NCBI RefSeq assembly: GCF_046630445.1 | Contig: NC_092340.1 | Location: 21,511,001-21,575,000 of the forward strand | Reading direction: 5' to 3' | DNA: 64,000 bases | From: Rutidosis leptorrhynchoides | Taxonomy: Eukaryota; Streptophyta; Magnoliopsida; Asterales; Asteraceae | Shown here: positions 61,101 through 64,000 of the stretch, piece by piece | Numbering within the stretch: the stretch's first letter is position 1 | Layout of the letters: every line of letters begins with the position of its first letter | The notes under the pieces: model-generated | Told to the model about the DNA's origin: nothing | The model's database searches: none | Seen by the model: only the letters and a program-made list of their open reading frames with translations | Position numbers and translations under genes: made by a program

Positions 61101-62317
61101 AGTTTGATTTGCATAACTATGGTCTTGAAAACGTATGTAAAATTAAAGAATTAGACCACCCGTTTGAGGTACCTCTTGTCGAAGATAGTGATTCAGATGG
61201 AGGAAAAGACGGAGACGCGGAATTCCAATATGAAGAAGAAAAGCAAGATCCGTTCTGGAATATGCCAACTCTTTTGAGTCAGCATGAGGAAGAGCGCGAA
61301 CAGACGGCTGAAATACCAACCACGTATAGGGTGTCAGATTTAATTAAAGTCCGTCAAACTTTCTTGAACAAAGAAGAGTTTATAAACACCATATTTACAA
61401 AATGTCTTGAAGAAAACTTCCAAATAAAGCCTGTAAAGTCAGACAAATCTCGATACACCGCTAAATGTGTGTTGCCAAACTGTGAGTGGAAATGTAGTGC
61501 TTACAGAATACGATTCACTGAAAACTTTATGGTAAAGAAACTGCATGACGTACACACATGCTCACGCACACTAATTATGGGAAATAATAAACATGCAACA
61601 AAAAAGGTGTTGGGTAGTATGCTTGTGGATTCATTCAAATCTGCAAACTGGGAATATAAAGCAAACGATATACGTGCGGATATAGGCAGCCGATTTGGTG
61701 TCAGCATATCTTACAAGCAAGCATGGAGGGCCAAATGTCATACATTACAGATGCTTCGTGGGAGTAGTGAAGAGTCGTACCAAATGCTTCCAATTTACCT
61801 ACATAACATTAAGATTCACAACCCCGGAAGCGTAACGAATTTGATCACAGACAAAGAAAATAGATTTCTGATGTGTTATTATACCCTTGGTGTAGTTGTA
61901 AGTATCACTATTACTATTTAATACGTATATTTTAAATTTTGCGTTCCTTGCGTATCGATTAAAAAATTAAAAACATATTTGTTTTAACATTGTTCATTCC
62001 TGCAGATTCAATCATTTGTTCAACATTGTCGCCCGATAATCATCGTCGATGGAGCGCATTTGAAGACAGGATATTTGGGTACAAATTTAGTTGCTGTTGC
62101 GATGGATGGCAATAATGGAATTTTGCCATTGGCTTATGGAATTGTTGGCGGTAAGACAAACGAGTCTTTGGATTGGTTTTTGGGCAACCTACGAGACCAT
62201 TTGATGACTTGGGGAATGGGTGATCGTATGTCAGAGCTTACTTTTATTTTGGATCGAGGTTTGCCAATAGCACATGGTGTTTCAACCGTGTTCCCTGAAG
62301 CGTTTCACTGTTTATGC
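61101..62317 (+). pseudogene. MULE transposase, DNA-binding and catalytic part, 3'-truncated
   Basis: An acidic stretch (EDSDSDGGKDGDAEFQYEEE) is followed by the MuDR DNA-binding region (about 61340-61560: VRQTFLNKEEFINTIFTKCL, then Cys/His residues of CVLPNCEWKC and HDVHTC). Then, after the 108 bp intron, comes the MULE transposase core with IIIVDGAHLKTGYLGTNL (first catalytic Asp) and TFILDRGLPIAHGV (second Asp). The frame is cut at 62317 before the catalytic Glu and the SWIM zinc finger. The reaction is cut-and-paste transposition; this copy cannot perform it. Otherwise the frame is free of stops, so truncation looks recent. Confidence 0.9.
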
Positions 62318-62814
62318 TAGGGATGAGCATGGTACGGAACCGGTACCGAACCGTACCAGAACCGAAAAGTACCGGTACCGAATTTTCCCAATTTCGAATA
62401 CCGGTACCGTACCGTTTTTACAAAACCGGTACCGGTTCGGTACCGGTAATTTTCGGTATTTTACCTGTTAGTACCGAATTTGGACTGCAAAAAATATGGA
62501 CTTCAAACAACATCATTCATACAAAAAACAACATCATTTTATACTAAAACAGCATCATTTTATGAGAAAGAAGATGCTGCACATCTGAACGCATGTTTTC
62601 AATTGCTCTTCCACATAAAGCCAATACATTTGGGTCAATATGGAAACTCAATATGGAGACCACTTGAATGAATGTAATAAGTTGACATGATAGATAATAA
62701 AATGGTCCGGTCAGACAGATTCGGTTAGTAGGTCAATATGGAAACTCAAGTACACGCCAAAATCAGGTCTGGTTGAGTGTGCGTGAATTACCCAAAAAAT
62801 TTAAAGTTGGTACA
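62318..62814. mobile_element. hAT-like terminal fragment with GGTACC-rich subterminal repeats
   Basis: It begins tagggatgagca exactly where the MULE frame ends; plant hAT elements often start TAGGG/CAGGGATG. The next 150 bases hold five or more copies of accggtacc-type words in both orientations, like hAT subterminal binding sites. No opposite end (tgctcatcccta) and no second copy of the eight bases gtttatgc that precede it are seen before the next LTR at 62815, so it is truncated or runs on elsewhere. 62640-62760 holds two gtcaatatggaaactcaa copies. Confidence 0.45.
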
Positions 62815-64000
62815 TGATAAGGCTAAAAAGGAACATATATTTCATAGCATTATTCCCCAAGAAAGACAAGATTATAGTTGCAATTGTTCCATTTTCAAGT
62901 AATATTCGTTTATATTAAATAAATGCGAAGACAAAAGGCGAAAACGACGAATTGAAGACGGAAAGGTCCAAAAAGCTCAAAAGTACAAGATACAATCAAA
63001 AAGGTTCAAATTATTGATGAGGAACGTCTAAAAATGACAAGAGTACAAGTTACAAAACGCAAAGTACACGATATAAAATTGTACGAAAGGACGTTCGAAA
63101 ATCTGAAACCGGGGCATGAACCAACTTTCAGCGCTCGACGCAACGGTGTAAAAATTACGAGTCAACTATGCACAAGAATAAAATATAATATTTAAATAAT
63201 TCATAATAAGAATAATATTAAATAATAAAAAGTTGTTAATTGAGCATAGTTCAGGGGTCGTAAATGAAAATTCAATTTCTAATTTCGCCTATAAAAGGCT
63301 ATGTAACGATCAATTGAACGATACATTTTTCTATCCTAAATCTATATATCGATCCATCTATCTATTATCAATATCAATTATCAATATCTATATTCTATAT
63401 CTCTATCATAATGTTAACTTAATAAGATATAACAATAATCTTAATTTTAATTTTAAATTATGATAATAATAAGATTTATGATAGAGATCGTTTGAGTGTG
63501 TAAGTCGAAATTCTGTCCGTGTAACGCTACGCTATTTTTAATCATTGTAAGTTATGTTCAACCTTTTTAATTTAATGTCTCGTAGCTAAGTTATTATTAT
63601 GCTTATTTAAAACGAAGTAATCATGATGTTGGGCTAATTACTAAAATTGGGTAATTGGGCTTTGTACCATAATTGGGGTTTGGACAAAAGAACGACACTT
63701 GTGGAAATTAGACTATGGGCTATTAATGGGCTTTATATTTGTTTAACTAAATGATAGTTTGTTAATGTTAATATAAAGATTTACAATTGGGCGTCCCTAT
63801 AAATTACCATATACACTCAATCGGACACGATGGGCGGGGTATTTATATGTACGAATAATCGTTCATTTAACCGGACACGGGAATGGATTAATAGCCACTA
63901 GAATAATTAAAACAGGGGTGAAATTATGTACAAGGACACTTGGTATAATTGATAACAAAATATTAAAACTTTGGGTTACACTCAGTCGACATCCTGGTGT
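62815..64000 (+). mobile_element. LTR of another gypsy-type element, running off the window
   Basis: It starts tgataaggctaaaaaggaac; a TATA box (cctataaaagg) lies at about 63289-63298, followed by a CT/AT leader. The stretch 63036-63200 is similar to the promoter-upstream part of the element A LTR (about 1866-2030). The end is not in the window, so family and length are open; a Tat-like clade is a guess. Confidence 0.5.

Larger units (their letters stand above)
53120..62317 (+). mobile_element. MuDR-type (MULE) transposase gene, split by element B and cut by a hAT-like end
   Basis: The coding parts are 53263-53817, 61101-61897 and 62006-62317, with an intron at 61898-62005 (GTAAGT donor, TGCAG acceptor, reading frame kept). 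Element B (53818-61100) sits inside the first coding part with target duplication agttt. Apart from one copy of that duplication the frame runs on across it. A TATA-like word (ctatatatag) lies about 120 bp before the start codon. The terminal inverted repeats of the MULE are not identified, and its 3' part is missing. Confidence 0.8.

Noticed and set aside
62274-62547. Tyr/Arg/Pro-rich frames after the MULE break
   Set aside because: They are read-through of ggtacc-type repeats in the hAT-like end.

Overview
The window looks like repeat-rich intergenic DNA from a flowering plant. It is very AT-rich, with long (AT)n and (TTA)n tracts, a plant-type single-exon abscisic acid receptor gene, Tekay-like chromoviral Ty3/gypsy elements, Stowaway-like MITEs, a plant L1-type LINE and a MuDR-type transposase. 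The LTR families resemble those of daisy-family (Asteraceae) genomes; that assignment is inference from memory of such sequences, not a search.

Layout. 1-623: unassigned DNA with a short minisatellite. 624-13390: a 12.8 kb LTR element (element A) with 4.0-4.3 kb LTRs, TSD tacgg and no recognisable pol. 13396-14681: two Stowaway-like MITEs and an (AT)n tract. 14687-19528: a copia-type solo LTR split by a 4.3 kb gypsy-type solo LTR, which carries an antisense fragment resembling a host GIP1-like gene. 19534-22036: intergenic DNA with a probable tRNA-derived SINE and a 75 bp-arm hairpin. 22037-41180: an old minus-strand gypsy element (C), whose 3' LTR is split by a young 13.1 kb gypsy element (D, 22346-35409, TSD taaca) and by a solo LTR (37658-39496, TSD cctag). 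Element D carries an open F-box gene between its primer-binding site and gag. 41200-43240: microsatellite and a probable degraded TIR element. 43514-44155: the PYL4-like ABA receptor, the only convincing resident host gene. 44573 to about 52975: a minus-strand L1-type LINE split by a solo gypsy LTR (46856-49355, TSD aagac). About 53085-62317: a MuDR-type transposase gene split by a 7.3 kb LTR element (B, 53818-61100, TSD agttt) and cut by a hAT-like end at 62318. 62815-64000: the start of another LTR that runs off the window.

The genes do not form a pathway. The window records repeated nesting (copia by gypsy, gypsy by gypsy twice, LINE by gypsy, MULE by gypsy and hAT) around one signalling gene. 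The most unusual signals are the F-box gene inside element D; a PPT-like sequence repeated inside two elements at the end of the slot that holds their extra ORFs; a small hairpin module shared by elements A and B, with one covarying base pair; and GC-rich palindrome cassettes in otherwise AT-rich LTRs of several families.
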